From positions 1 to 22,304 of the forward strand of contig DATBCD010000020.1 of assembly GCA_036270655.1 (NCBI GenBank): a DNA stretch of 22,304 bases. The letters run 5' to 3'. This document shows positions 7,928 through 14,737 of this stretch, piece after piece. A program made the position numbers and the translations under genes. Positions within the stretch are counted from its first letter, which is position 1. Each line of letters opens with the position of its first letter. Origin of the DNA: VBCK01 sp036270655 (GTDB lineage: Bacteria > Pseudomonadota > Gammaproteobacteria > Burkholderiales > Burkholderiaceae_F). Under the pieces are notes generated by a model. The model worked only from the letters and a program-made list of their open reading frames with translations. It was not told the origin of the DNA and did not search any database.

Positions 7928-8698
7928 TCACGCCTGCAACCAGATCAGCGCCGCGTGGCGCCCGGTGACCCGATCGCGCCTGAAACTGAAGAACCGTGCC
8001 GGATCGCTTGCGGTGCACCAGAGGCCCCCCCAAACGCAGCGCACGTCGACCTGGGCCAGCGCCTGTCGTGCCAGGGCCGGCAGATCGGCCAGAAACTTTC
8101 CGCCCGCCAGGGCGGCAAACGCCACTTCGGCCCGGGGCAGCGTGCGCCGCATCGCGTCCAGAACGTCGCTGCCGACCTCGTAGGCGGCAGGCCCGATCGA
8201 AGGTCCCAGGAACGCGTCGATTTCTCCGATCGACGCGCCCGCACGACGACGCATCGCAGTCACCGTCGCCTGGATCACGCCGCCCGCAAGCCCGCGCCAG
8301 CCGGCGTGCGCGGCAGCGACCACCACCCCGTTTCGATCCGCCAGAAGCACGGGAAGACAGTCCGCCACCGTGACGCAACAGACGACGCCGGGCGTGATCG
8401 CGCTCGACGCATCGGCCGCCGCCGGCGTCGCACCGACTGCTTCGGCCGCGACCACCTCGGCTCCGTGCTGCAACGCCAGCCAGCGCGGCGGCGCGGGAAG
8501 ATAAGCATTCAGCAGATCGCGATTGCGCAGGACGCTGTGCGGCTGATCGCCCGAACCCAGCCCCAGGTTCATGCCACCGTTTGCGCCGGCACCCCAGGCC
8601 CCTTGCGACACGCCGCCTGCGCGCGTGGTGACGAACGCCCGCACCGCCGCGGCAGCGGGCCAGTCGGGAACGATCCAATCGGAGGGAATGTGCGCCAT
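7928..8698 (-). CDS. pgeF: peptidoglycan editing factor PgeF (YfiH/DUF152 family)
   Basis: Purine nucleoside phosphorylase-like/laccase-domain protein (formerly YfiH, also annotated polyphenol oxidase). Known members hydrolyse or edit mis-built peptidoglycan precursors, and others show adenosine phosphorylase or deaminase activity. It has 256 residues, the normal length. The metal-site residues are H78 (LQHGAEV), C114 (VADCLPVLL) and H131 (AAHAGWRGL), with FLGPSIG further on. AGAGG lies 6 nt before ATG 8698. It starts 29 bp after rluD, consistent with one transcript, a neighbourhood common in Betaproteobacteria. The exact substrate here is inferred from the family. Confidence 0.93.
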   Translation of the reverse strand: MAHIPSDWIVPDWPAAAAVRAFVTTRAGGVSQGAWGAGANGGMNLGLGSGDQPHSVLRNRDLLNAYLPAPPRWLALQHGAEVVAAEAVGATPAAADASSAITPGVVCCVTVADCLPVLLADRNGVVVAAAHAGWRGLAGGVIQATVTAMRRRAGASIGEIDAFLGPSIGPAAYEVGSDVLDAMRRTLPRAEVAFAALAGGKFLADLPALARQALAQVDVRCVWGGLWCTASDPARFFSFRRDRVTGRHAALIWLQA

Positions 8699-8727
8699 CG
8701 CCTGCCTCTACGATCGCCGCGCCTGCC

Positions 8728-9819
8728 TCACCGCGCGGGCTCGTGGCCCGGGCCGAACACATCGACCGGCCGATCGGATTCGAATCCCACCGAGTGCATC
8801 AGCGTTCGGAGGTCTTCGGGCGGCGCTCGAAACCACGTCATCGTGCGCCCCTGCACGGGGTGCCTGAGCGACAGACGACAGGCGTGCAACGCCTGCCGCT
8901 TCAAGCTTAGAGCGGCGCCGCCCATGGCCGGGCGGCGTTTCGAGTACAGCGGGTCCCCCACCAGCGGATGGCCGATCGATTCCAGGTGCACCCGGATCTG
9001 ATGCGTGCGACCGGTGTCGAGGCGGCATGCGAGCCAGCTCAGCGCAATCCCGACCTGGCCAGCCGCGGGCTGCGACACCGCGATACGGCAATACCGGGTG
9101 CGGGCGGAACGAGCGTCCGCCCGCATGCTGACGCGGAATCGCAGCGGGTTGCGCGGATCGCGCGACAGCGCAGCCTCGATGGTTCCGTCGCCCGAGGCAA
9201 TGCCGGTGACGATCGCCCAATACTCGCGCCCGACATTGCGCTGCAGCAGCTGGCGCGCCAGGTCCAGTTGTGCCGCCGCTGTCCTGGCAACCACCATCAG
9301 CCCCGAGGTGCCGGCATCGAGGCGATGCACGATGCCCGCCCTCGGAACCGTCGACAGCTCCGGTCGATGCGCCAGCAGCCCGTTTAACAGGGTTCCGCTC
9401 CAGTTGCCGGCACCCGGGTGCACGACCAACCCTGGCGGCTTGTCGATCACGATCAGCGCTTCGTCCTCGTACACGACCGACAGGTCCATCGACTCGGGTT
9501 TGAAGGCCGCCGCCTCGGGCGACTGCCGCACGTCGATTTCGACCTGATCGCCCGGCACGACCCGGTCACGCGCGCGCGCGACCGACGAGTTGATGCGCGC
9601 CCCTCCCTGCACAATCCAGACCTGGATGCGGCTGCGAGAAACCGACGGCAGGCAGGCGGCGATTGCGCGGTCCAGCCGCCAGCCGCCGTGTCCCGGGCTC
9701 ACCGTGAATCGAACCGGCCCCGCCGGAGTCGGATCCAGCGTGTCCGAATCGTCATCGGGAATTTGTTCGACCGGGCTGTCCGGGGCGTCCTGCCCGCCGA
9801 TATAATCCGCCGGTCTCAT
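8728..9819 (-). CDS. rluD: 23S rRNA pseudouridine synthase RluD
   Basis: RluA-family enzyme that makes pseudouridines in helix 69 of 23S rRNA (1911/1915/1917 in E. coli numbering), needed for 50S maturation. With ATG 9819 it has 363 residues. An S4 RNA-binding domain (about residues 45-95, RLDRAIAACLP and SRSRIQVWI) is followed by the catalytic domain with HRLDAGTSG (catalytic D168), DTGRTHQIRVH and HPLVGDPLY. The frame remains open to 10005, but that extension runs antisense to bamD and carries no family motif. ATG 9819 is the last start before the conserved region, and nearby ATGs a few codons upstream cannot be excluded. Its start codon overlaps that of divergent bamD. RluD rather than RluC is supported by size and by the pgeF/bamD neighbours. 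Confidence 0.94.
   Translation of the reverse strand: MRPADYIGGQDAPDSPVEQIPDDDSDTLDPTPAGPVRFTVSPGHGGWRLDRAIAACLPSVSRSRIQVWIVQGGARINSSVARARDRVVPGDQVEIDVRQSPEAAAFKPESMDLSVVYEDEALIVIDKPPGLVVHPGAGNWSGTLLNGLLAHRPELSTVPRAGIVHRLDAGTSGLMVVARTAAAQLDLARQLLQRNVGREYWAIVTGIASGDGTIEAALSRDPRNPLRFRVSMRADARSARTRYCRIAVSQPAAGQVGIALSWLACRLDTGRTHQIRVHLESIGHPLVGDPLYSKRRPAMGGAALSLKRQALHACRLSLRHPVQGRTMTWFRAPPEDLRTLMHSVGFESDRPVDVFGPGHEPAR
9801..9806 (+). promoter_or_regulatory. consensus -10 box (TATAAT) of bamD
   Basis: A perfect TATAAT stands 11 nt before the bamD ATG. No good -35 is found at 16-18 bp. If used, transcription would start near 9812-9814, leaving a leader of only 4-6 nt. The box lies inside the first codons of divergent rluD. 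Confidence 0.5.
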
Positions 9820-10621
9820 GGAACTCATCATCTGCAGCAGCGCCCTGCGGCGCGCGGTCGCGCCGCTTCGAACGCTCGGGCGCATCGCTGCGCTTGCGGG
9901 TGTGTTCGCGCTGGCCTCGTGCGGCTCGCTCGAGAAGGATGCTACCGCGAAGTGGGACGTTGCACGCCTGTACAAGGAAGCCCACGCCGAGCTGCTGGCC
10001 GGCAACTGGAACCACGCCCGCGAGTTGTTCGAGAAGCTCGAGAGCCGGTATCCGTTCGGTCGCTACGCGCAGCAGGGGCAGATCGAGATCGCCTATGCCT
10101 ATTACAAGCAAGGCGAGACGGCCGACGCGCTGGACGCGACCGATCGCTTTCTGAAGACGAACCCGAGTCATCCGAACGTCGATTACGTCTATTACCTGAA
10201 GGGTCTGATCAACTTCATCGAGCCTCCCGCCCTGGTGGGGCGGCTGGTCGGCTACAAAGTCAGCGAGCGCGACCCGAAGGCGATGCGCGACTCGTTCGAG
10301 GCCTTCAAGGAGCTGCTGACGCGTTTTCCCGACAGCCGCTATGCACCGGATGCCAGGGTGCGCCTGAGCTACCTGCAGAACGCCCTGGCGGCTCACGAGG
10401 TGCGGGTGGCCGACTATTACTATCGGCGCGGCGCTTATGTGGCGGCGATCGAACGCGCCCAGGGCGCGCTGCGCGAGTTCCCGGGCTCTGCCGCGCAGCG
10501 CGAGGCCTTGACGCTGATCGCGCAGTCCTACGGGAGGCTCGGCCTGACGGAACTGCAAGCCGATGCCGAGCGGGTGCTTCGGCTGAACTTTCCAGCGCCC
10601 GTGGCTGTCAAGAATCCCTGA
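9818..10621 (+). CDS. bamD: outer membrane protein assembly factor BamD (ComL) lipoprotein
   Basis: Essential lipoprotein of the BAM complex that inserts beta-barrel proteins into the outer membrane. It has 267 residues. The N-terminus is basic (RRAVAPLRTLGR), then a short hydrophobic stretch ends in lipobox LASC with lipidation at C35. Residue +2 is Gly, so outer-membrane sorting is expected. The mature part is TPR-like helices, with the family signatures YPFGRYAQQGQIEIAYAYYK, HPNVDYVYYLKGL and RFPDSRYAPDA. ATG 9818 is the only usual start codon between an in-frame stop at 9803-9805 and the lipobox, so the start is well fixed. There is no ribosome site in front of it. Its 3' end overlaps the convergent helicase gene by 14 bp. 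Confidence 0.96.
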   Translation: MELIICSSALRRAVAPLRTLGRIAALAGVFALASCGSLEKDATAKWDVARLYKEAHAELLAGNWNHARELFEKLESRYPFGRYAQQGQIEIAYAYYKQGETADALDATDRFLKTNPSHPNVDYVYYLKGLINFIEPPALVGRLVGYKVSERDPKAMRDSFEAFKELLTRFPDSRYAPDARVRLSYLQNALAAHEVRVADYYYRRGAYVAAIERAQGALREFPGSAAQREALTLIAQSYGRLGLTELQADAERVLRLNFPAPVAVKNP

Positions 10622-12617
10622 AAAAGCCGCAGGCGGCCGCCAGATCGCGCGTCAGCGTGAACCGAGGCAAGCTGTCCAGCACGGTCTTTCCGTAGGATTT
10701 GCTCAGCAGGCGGCCATCCAGGATCATCAGGACGCCGCGGTCCTTTTCGTCGCGAATCAACCGCCCCACGCCCTGCTTGAGCAGCGTGACGGCCTGTGGC
10801 AGCTGGTACTCGATAAACGGGTTGCGGCCCTCGGCACGCAGTTTTCGGACGCGCGCCTCCACCAGCGGATCATCGGGCGGCGCAAAGGGCAGCTTGTCGA
10901 TGACCACCAGCGACAGGGCATCGCCCCGCACGTCAATGCCTTCCCAGAAGCTGACTGATCCGACCAGCACTGCACCGGTGGCTCTGCGGTAGGTCTGCAG
11001 CAGATTGCGGCGGGTCCCCTGCCCCTGGATCAGCAGCGGAAATCCGGTTCCACTTTCCAGCATGTGGCGTTGCAAGCGGGCAGCGATCCGGTCGACGGCC
11101 TTCAAGGTGGCGCACAGGACAAACGCTCGCCCGCCGCTGGCGCAGATCACAGGCCAGGCCGCATCGGCCACGTCCTCGGCAAAATGCTCCGAATCCGGCG
11201 ACGGAAGCGGATCGGGCAGATACAGCAGGGCCTGCCTCTGAAAGTCGAAAGGGCTGTCCCAGCGGCGCGTGGTCGCGTTCAGCCCTATTTCGCCCAGGAA
11301 GGCATCGAAACGCGAGGCCACGGTCAGGGTCGCCGAGGTCATGACCCAGGCCTGTGCCGTACGCTCTCGCGCGCGCACGAACGAGTCCCGGATCGAAAGC
11401 GGCGTGGCCTGGAACTGGGCGCCGGAAGACGATGCCGAGATCCAGCGGACCACGGCATCGGGGACAGAGTCGGCGGCCGGCGGGGCGGCAGTCGCCTTGC
11501 GCCAGTCGGCGAGCAATGCCTGCAGCCGCTGCAGGCGAGGCGCGAGCAGATCGAGCTCCGGGTCGCGGCCGGCGTTGCGTTCCAGCGCCGAATTCAGCAG
11601 CTCCGCGCGCTGCTGCAGCACGCCCAGGGCGGCCTGCAGCTCGGCCCGGTCCCCCAGGCGCTCCAGCGCGACGCGCGCGCCGGCGGCGACGCCGGCCTGC
11701 GCCAGACCGGCCCGCACCGCCCGCGCCGCCTGCTCCAGTGCCCGCGTCAGGTCGACCCAGGGCGCGCCGTCGCGCGCCGCGTGCAGACCCGCGGCCAGCG
11801 CATCGGAGGCCAGGTCCGCGACCTGCGCGAGCGACCAGCCCTCGCCGAAGAACTCGATCCCGATCCGCGGCAAGTGGTGCGCTTCGTCCAACACCACCGT
11901 ATCGACGGACGGCAGCAATTCCCCAAACCGCTCGTCGCGCAGCGCCATGTCGGCCAGGAACAGGTGATGGTTGACGATCACGATCTGAGACGCCAGCGCG
12001 CGGCGCCTGGCCCGGTACACGAAACACGGCTCGAACTGCGGACACTCGGCGCCCAGGCAGTTGTCCTGGGTCGAAGTCACCGCGTGCCAGATTCCGGCGG
12101 TCTCCGGGACCATGGACACTTCGGCCCGATCGCCGCTCGGGCTGGTCCGGGCGAATCGTTCGATGGCGCGAAGGTAGCCTGCCGCTTCGCGGGTCTCGTG
12201 CAGATCCTCGCCCGCCGCACGGTTCAGACGCTGCAGGCAGACGTAGTTCTGTCGCCCCTTGAGCAGCACGGCGTCGGTCTGCATCCCCAACGCCCGGCTG
12301 ACGATCCGCAGGTCCTTGTCGAAAATCTGATCCTGCAGGGTCTTGGTGCCGACCGACACCAGCACCTTGCCTCCGGCGAGCAAACTGGGGACCAGGTACG
12401 CGAAGGTCTTGCCCGTTCCGGTCCCGGCCTCCGCCACCAGCGTGCCCCGCTCGACGATCGCGTCGAACACGGCCAGCGCCATTTCCCGTTGCGATGGCCT
12501 TGCGATGAAACCCGGCACCGACCTGGCCAGCGCCCCGTCGGGCCCGAACGCCTCGGCAACCTGCCGCCGCCGGCTCTGAACGTCGTCCGGCGCCGGCTCG
12601 ACCCGCCCGGCAGCCAT
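10608..12617 (-). CDS. DinG/YoaA-family ATP-dependent Fe-S DNA helicase
   Basis: XPD-like superfamily 2 helicase, 5'-3', expected to unwind DNA or R-loops during repair and replication. With ATG 12617 it has 669 residues. Walker A is AEAGTGTGKT (K70). Four cysteines between motifs I and II (C127, C187, C192, C198) form the 4Fe-4S site, and the DEAH box is at 244-247. Later motifs are MTSATL, GSVSFWEGID and QGVGRLIRDEKDRG (motif VI). The length and the compact N-terminus fit YoaA-type as well as DinG, so no symbol is assigned. The frame is open to ATG 12665, but ATG 12617 shares one base with the stop of the upstream small gene (TGATG), indicating coupled translation. No terminator separates it from bamD. 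Confidence 0.92.
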   Translation of the reverse strand: MAAGRVEPAPDDVQSRRRQVAEAFGPDGALARSVPGFIARPSQREMALAVFDAIVERGTLVAEAGTGTGKTFAYLVPSLLAGGKVLVSVGTKTLQDQIFDKDLRIVSRALGMQTDAVLLKGRQNYVCLQRLNRAAGEDLHETREAAGYLRAIERFARTSPSGDRAEVSMVPETAGIWHAVTSTQDNCLGAECPQFEPCFVYRARRRALASQIVIVNHHLFLADMALRDERFGELLPSVDTVVLDEAHHLPRIGIEFFGEGWSLAQVADLASDALAAGLHAARDGAPWVDLTRALEQAARAVRAGLAQAGVAAGARVALERLGDRAELQAALGVLQQRAELLNSALERNAGRDPELDLLAPRLQRLQALLADWRKATAAPPAADSVPDAVVRWISASSSGAQFQATPLSIRDSFVRARERTAQAWVMTSATLTVASRFDAFLGEIGLNATTRRWDSPFDFQRQALLYLPDPLPSPDSEHFAEDVADAAWPVICASGGRAFVLCATLKAVDRIAARLQRHMLESGTGFPLLIQGQGTRRNLLQTYRRATGAVLVGSVSFWEGIDVRGDALSLVVIDKLPFAPPDDPLVEARVRKLRAEGRNPFIEYQLPQAVTLLKQGVGRLIRDEKDRGVLMILDGRLLSKSYGKTVLDSLPRFTLTRDLAAACGFFRDS

Positions 12618-12814
12618 CAGGCCGGGATGTCCGGCACGAGCTCCATTTGCAGCCGAGCGATGCAATCGCGCAACATCAGCCTGCGCTTCTTCAGCCGACG
12701 CAGCCTCAGTTCGTCCACGCCCGGCTGAAGTGACAGGCGTTCGATCGCGTCGTCCAGATCGCGGTGCTCGGTCTGCAGCTCGACGATCCGGCGCTTGATC
12801 TGTTCCTCATCCAT
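12617..12814 (-). CDS. DUF465 (YdcH-like) small helical protein
   Basis: Small cytoplasmic protein of 65 residues, all helical and highly charged. It contains the family-like core ELQTEHRDLDDAIERL and LRLRRLKKRRLMLRDCIARL and ends in LVPDIPA. DUF465/YdcH proteins have no settled biochemical role. I use ATG 12814 because, from memory, related proteins begin close to MDEEQ. ATG 12847 would give 76 residues, and a -10-like box stands 6 nt before that ATG, so it is a real alternative. Neither ATG has a clear ribosome site. The stop overlaps the helicase start by one base (TGATG), so the two genes are probably expressed together. Confidence 0.85.
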   Translation of the reverse strand: MDEEQIKRRIVELQTEHRDLDDAIERLSLQPGVDELRLRRLKKRRLMLRDCIARLQMELVPDIPA

Positions 12815-12853
12815 GGTGAAGGCCGGGCACTCCCCACGGGCGTCCATGATGCA

Positions 12854-12862
12854 ATGCTAGCA
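12854..12862 (-). promoter_or_regulatory. extended -10 candidate for the DUF465-helicase pair
   Basis: The minus strand reads TGCTAGCAT, a TGn extension plus TAGCAT (4 of 6). The predicted transcription start is near 12847, exactly at the upstream alternative ATG. No clear -35 is seen. It would serve either a leaderless 76-residue reading or a 33-nt leader for ATG 12814. Confidence 0.3.
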
Positions 12863-12903
12863 GGCCGCCGAAAAAGAGGCGCTGGCCGGCCCAAACTCGC
12901 TGA

Positions 12904-12931
12904 TAGACTGCCGCCCGTTCCGCCCTACCAT
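12904..12931 (+). promoter_or_regulatory. promoter candidate for the PP2C phosphatase gene
   Basis: TAGACT (12904-12909, 4 of 6 to TTGACA), a 16-bp spacer and TACCAT (12926-12931, 4 of 6 to TATAAT). The predicted start of transcription falls at about 12938, the GTG start codon itself. Both boxes are degenerate, so this rests mainly on spacing and on the lack of a ribosome site. Confidence 0.3.
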
Positions 12932-12937
12932 TGACGC

Positions 12938-13735
12938 GTGACGCAACCTCAGTTCAAAGTCAGCGCGGCGATCGCCGAACATCTGGGCGACCGGTCCGAA
13001 CAGCAGGACCGGGTTGCCATTGTGACCAGCGAGAGAAACCCGGGCACGCTGCTAGCCATTGTGGCCGATGGCATGGGTGGGCGCACGGGCGGGCGCATGG
13101 CGTCCGACCAGGTCGTTTCGACCGCGACCAATCTGTTCCGGGAGCTATCCGAGCGCGACACGACGCTGCCCAACATGCTGCGGCAGATAGCCTCCGAGGC
13201 GCATACGGTGATCCGGCTGTCGGCGCTGTCCAGCGAGAAGGAGCCGCACAGCACGATCGCGGCACTGATCGTCAAGCGCGACTTTGCGATCTGGGGCCAT
13301 GCAGGGGACAGCCGGTTATATTGGTGCCGCGGCGGCCGCGTGGTCCGGCGTACGATCGATCACACGGTGGCTTCGCAACTGACGGCTGAGGGCCGCCACG
13401 CGGAGGCCGAAGTCGCGGCGCAGCACTATAAGAACGTGCTGTTCAGCGCGCTCGGCATCCGTAACGAGTTGAAGCTCGATGTCGATGAAACCCGGGACCT
13501 GCGAGTCGGCGATTGCTTCCTACTGGCCAGCGACGGCCTGTGGGCCTACTTCGACGATGCCGAGATCGCCGCGCTGCTGGACCGGTTGCCGCCGTCCGAA
13601 GCGTCCAAGCAGCTGGTGAACCTGGCGCGCGAACGGTCCGAAGGTCGCGGCGACAACCTGTCGCTGGCGATCGTGAAGCTGGAAGCACCGCTCGAGGTAC
13701 CCAAGTTCGAGGTGCCGGAGTTGGCGGCCCCCTAA
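12938..13735 (+). CDS. PP2C-family Ser/Thr protein phosphatase
   Basis: Metal-dependent (PPM/PP2C) phosphatase that removes phosphate from Ser/Thr of proteins; cytoplasmic, with no signal or membrane segment. It has 265 residues, the size of stand-alone bacterial enzymes. The metal aspartates appear in order: D24 in RSEQQDR, D44 in VADGMGG, D199 in ASDGLW and D239 in GRGDNLS, with GHAGDSRLY (D124) and DHTVASQL between. All core motifs are intact. A short C-terminal tail repeats EVPKFEVPEL. The GTG 12938 start has no visible ribosome site. No Ser/Thr kinase is present in the window, so its partner is unknown. It is divergent from the DUF465-helicase pair. Confidence 0.92.
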   Translation: MTQPQFKVSAAIAEHLGDRSEQQDRVAIVTSERNPGTLLAIVADGMGGRTGGRMASDQVVSTATNLFRELSERDTTLPNMLRQIASEAHTVIRLSALSSEKEPHSTIAALIVKRDFAIWGHAGDSRLYWCRGGRVVRRTIDHTVASQLTAEGRHAEAEVAAQHYKNVLFSALGIRNELKLDVDETRDLRVGDCFLLASDGLWAYFDDAEIAALLDRLPPSEASKQLVNLARERSEGRGDNLSLAIVKLEAPLEVPKFEVPELAAP

Positions 13736-13743
13736 GAGCTTGA

Positions 13744-13972
13744 GTCCCTTCTCGCGCGCCCCTCTCCCCAAGGGGCGGGGGGAACACCGATGAGGCTCAG
13801 CGCGCTGGCACCCTCTCCCCCACCCCTCTCCCGCGAGCGGGAGAGGGGAGCAAGAAAATCTGGGAATTAGCAGGTCCCTTCTCCCGCTTGCGGGAGAAGG
13901 ACAGGATGAGGGTTGGCGCGCTGGAACCGTCTCCCCCACCCCTCTCGCGCGAGCGGGAGTAAGGGAGAAATC
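13744..13972. repeat. two tandem copies of a palindromic REP-like repeat
   Basis: This fills the gap between the convergent phosphatase and secreted-protein genes. A unit beginning TCCCTTCTC and containing GATGAGG, GCGCGCTGG and CTCCCCCACCCCTCTC occurs at 13745-13848 and again at 13875-13972. The shared part (13789 and 13905 onward) repeats with a 116-bp period. Each unit has two inverted repeats: CGCCCC/GGGGCG (13757-13777) and CCCCTCTCCCGC/GCGGGAGAGGGG (13823-13848, perfect 12 bp) in the first, CCTTCTCCCGC/GCGGGAGAAGG (13877-13900, perfect 11 bp) and a decayed copy (13939-13959) in the second. Similar CCCTCTCCCGC palindromes are dispersed in many proteobacterial genomes. They may also end transcription from both sides, although no T-runs follow. 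No gene is supported here. Confidence 0.8.
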
Positions 13973-14737
13973 TCATTTCGGTGATTGAACCGCGGGGTCG
14001 GTCCCGTCCTGAAGCATCTGGGCCTTGCGCTTGCGCTCCCGCTCGTCGCGTGCCTTCTGGTTTTCCTCGCGTTCGCGGGCCCGACTGACCGCATAGGCCT
14101 TGGCTTGCGCCTGCTTGTCCTGGTAGCGGCGCTCGTTTTCCGCAATGCTTCGCAACTGCACGCTGACGCGCTTGGCTTCGTCCTGGTCGTGCTGTGCATT
14201 GCGTTGCTGGTAGCGCTCGCTATTGGACGGAGCCTGCGCCTGCTGCCGCAGCGCGTCCTGCGCGTGCTCCTGCGACCGGTCGACCCGTTGTTGAGCGGCT
14301 TTTTGCGCCTCGCGTTCCTTCTCGGGGCGCTTGGACTCCTGCTGCCGCCACTGCTCCTGGTCCGCATCACGCTGGGTCGCGCGCTGTTGCGCGGCGACCT
14401 TTCGCTGCAGATCGTGGGCTTCCAACTCCACCCGATGCGCCTGCGTCTCGCCCAGCGTATGGGCACGGCGCGCCTGGTCCTGGCACTCGGTGGCCAGGAA
14501 AACACGGGCGCACCGCGCGCTCTCGGCCTTGTACCGGGCGTCGATCGCCCGCCTGACCGCCGCCGCGTCGGCCAGGGCCTGTTCGGCCATCACCTCGGTC
14601 TTGATGCTGCCCGACGGGTAGCGCTTGTCCAGATCCGTCAGGTTTGACGCCGCCCATGCGACGCCGCCAAGAGCCCATCCGGCGAGCCCCACCCATGCCC
14701 GTCGACGTCCCCCCAAGCCAAGCGAACGCAGGTTCAT
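13973..14737 (-). CDS. hypothetical secreted, highly charged helical protein
   Basis: Not a family I can name. It has 254 residues. A signal peptide is clear: RRR at 11-13, a hydrophobic stretch, and a cleavage site after AWA (residue 29). The mature N-terminus has TDLDKRYPSGSIKTEVMAEQ and a cysteine pair, C76 and C85 (RCARVFLATECQDQARR), that could form a disulfide. From about residue 95 to the end it is almost entirely Gln, Arg, Glu, Lys, Ala and Asp with few hydrophobics, suggesting a long single helix or coiled coil, and the tail is disordered. The ATG overlaps the zapE stop (ATGA, 14734-14737), so it is translated from the same mRNA. It probably acts in the periplasm. It ends at the REP-like repeats. 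Confidence 0.82.
   Translation of the reverse strand: MNLRSLGLGGRRRAWVGLAGWALGGVAWAASNLTDLDKRYPSGSIKTEVMAEQALADAAAVRRAIDARYKAESARCARVFLATECQDQARRAHTLGETQAHRVELEAHDLQRKVAAQQRATQRDADQEQWRQQESKRPEKEREAQKAAQQRVDRSQEHAQDALRQQAQAPSNSERYQQRNAQHDQDEAKRVSVQLRSIAENERRYQDKQAQAKAYAVSRAREREENQKARDERERKRKAQMLQDGTDPAVQSPK

Noticed and set aside
9820..10005. 62-residue N-terminal extension of rluD
   Set aside because: It is antisense to the signal peptide and first helices of bamD and precedes ATG 9819, which already lies before all conserved RluD sequence.
11064..12728. 554-residue plus-strand open frame
   Set aside because: Antisense shadow of the DinG-type helicase, with arginine/glutamine-rich low-complexity translation.
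13744..13972. CRISPR-like array
   Set aside because: Only two units, palindromic throughout and without unique spacers of even length; a REP-like repeat explains it better.
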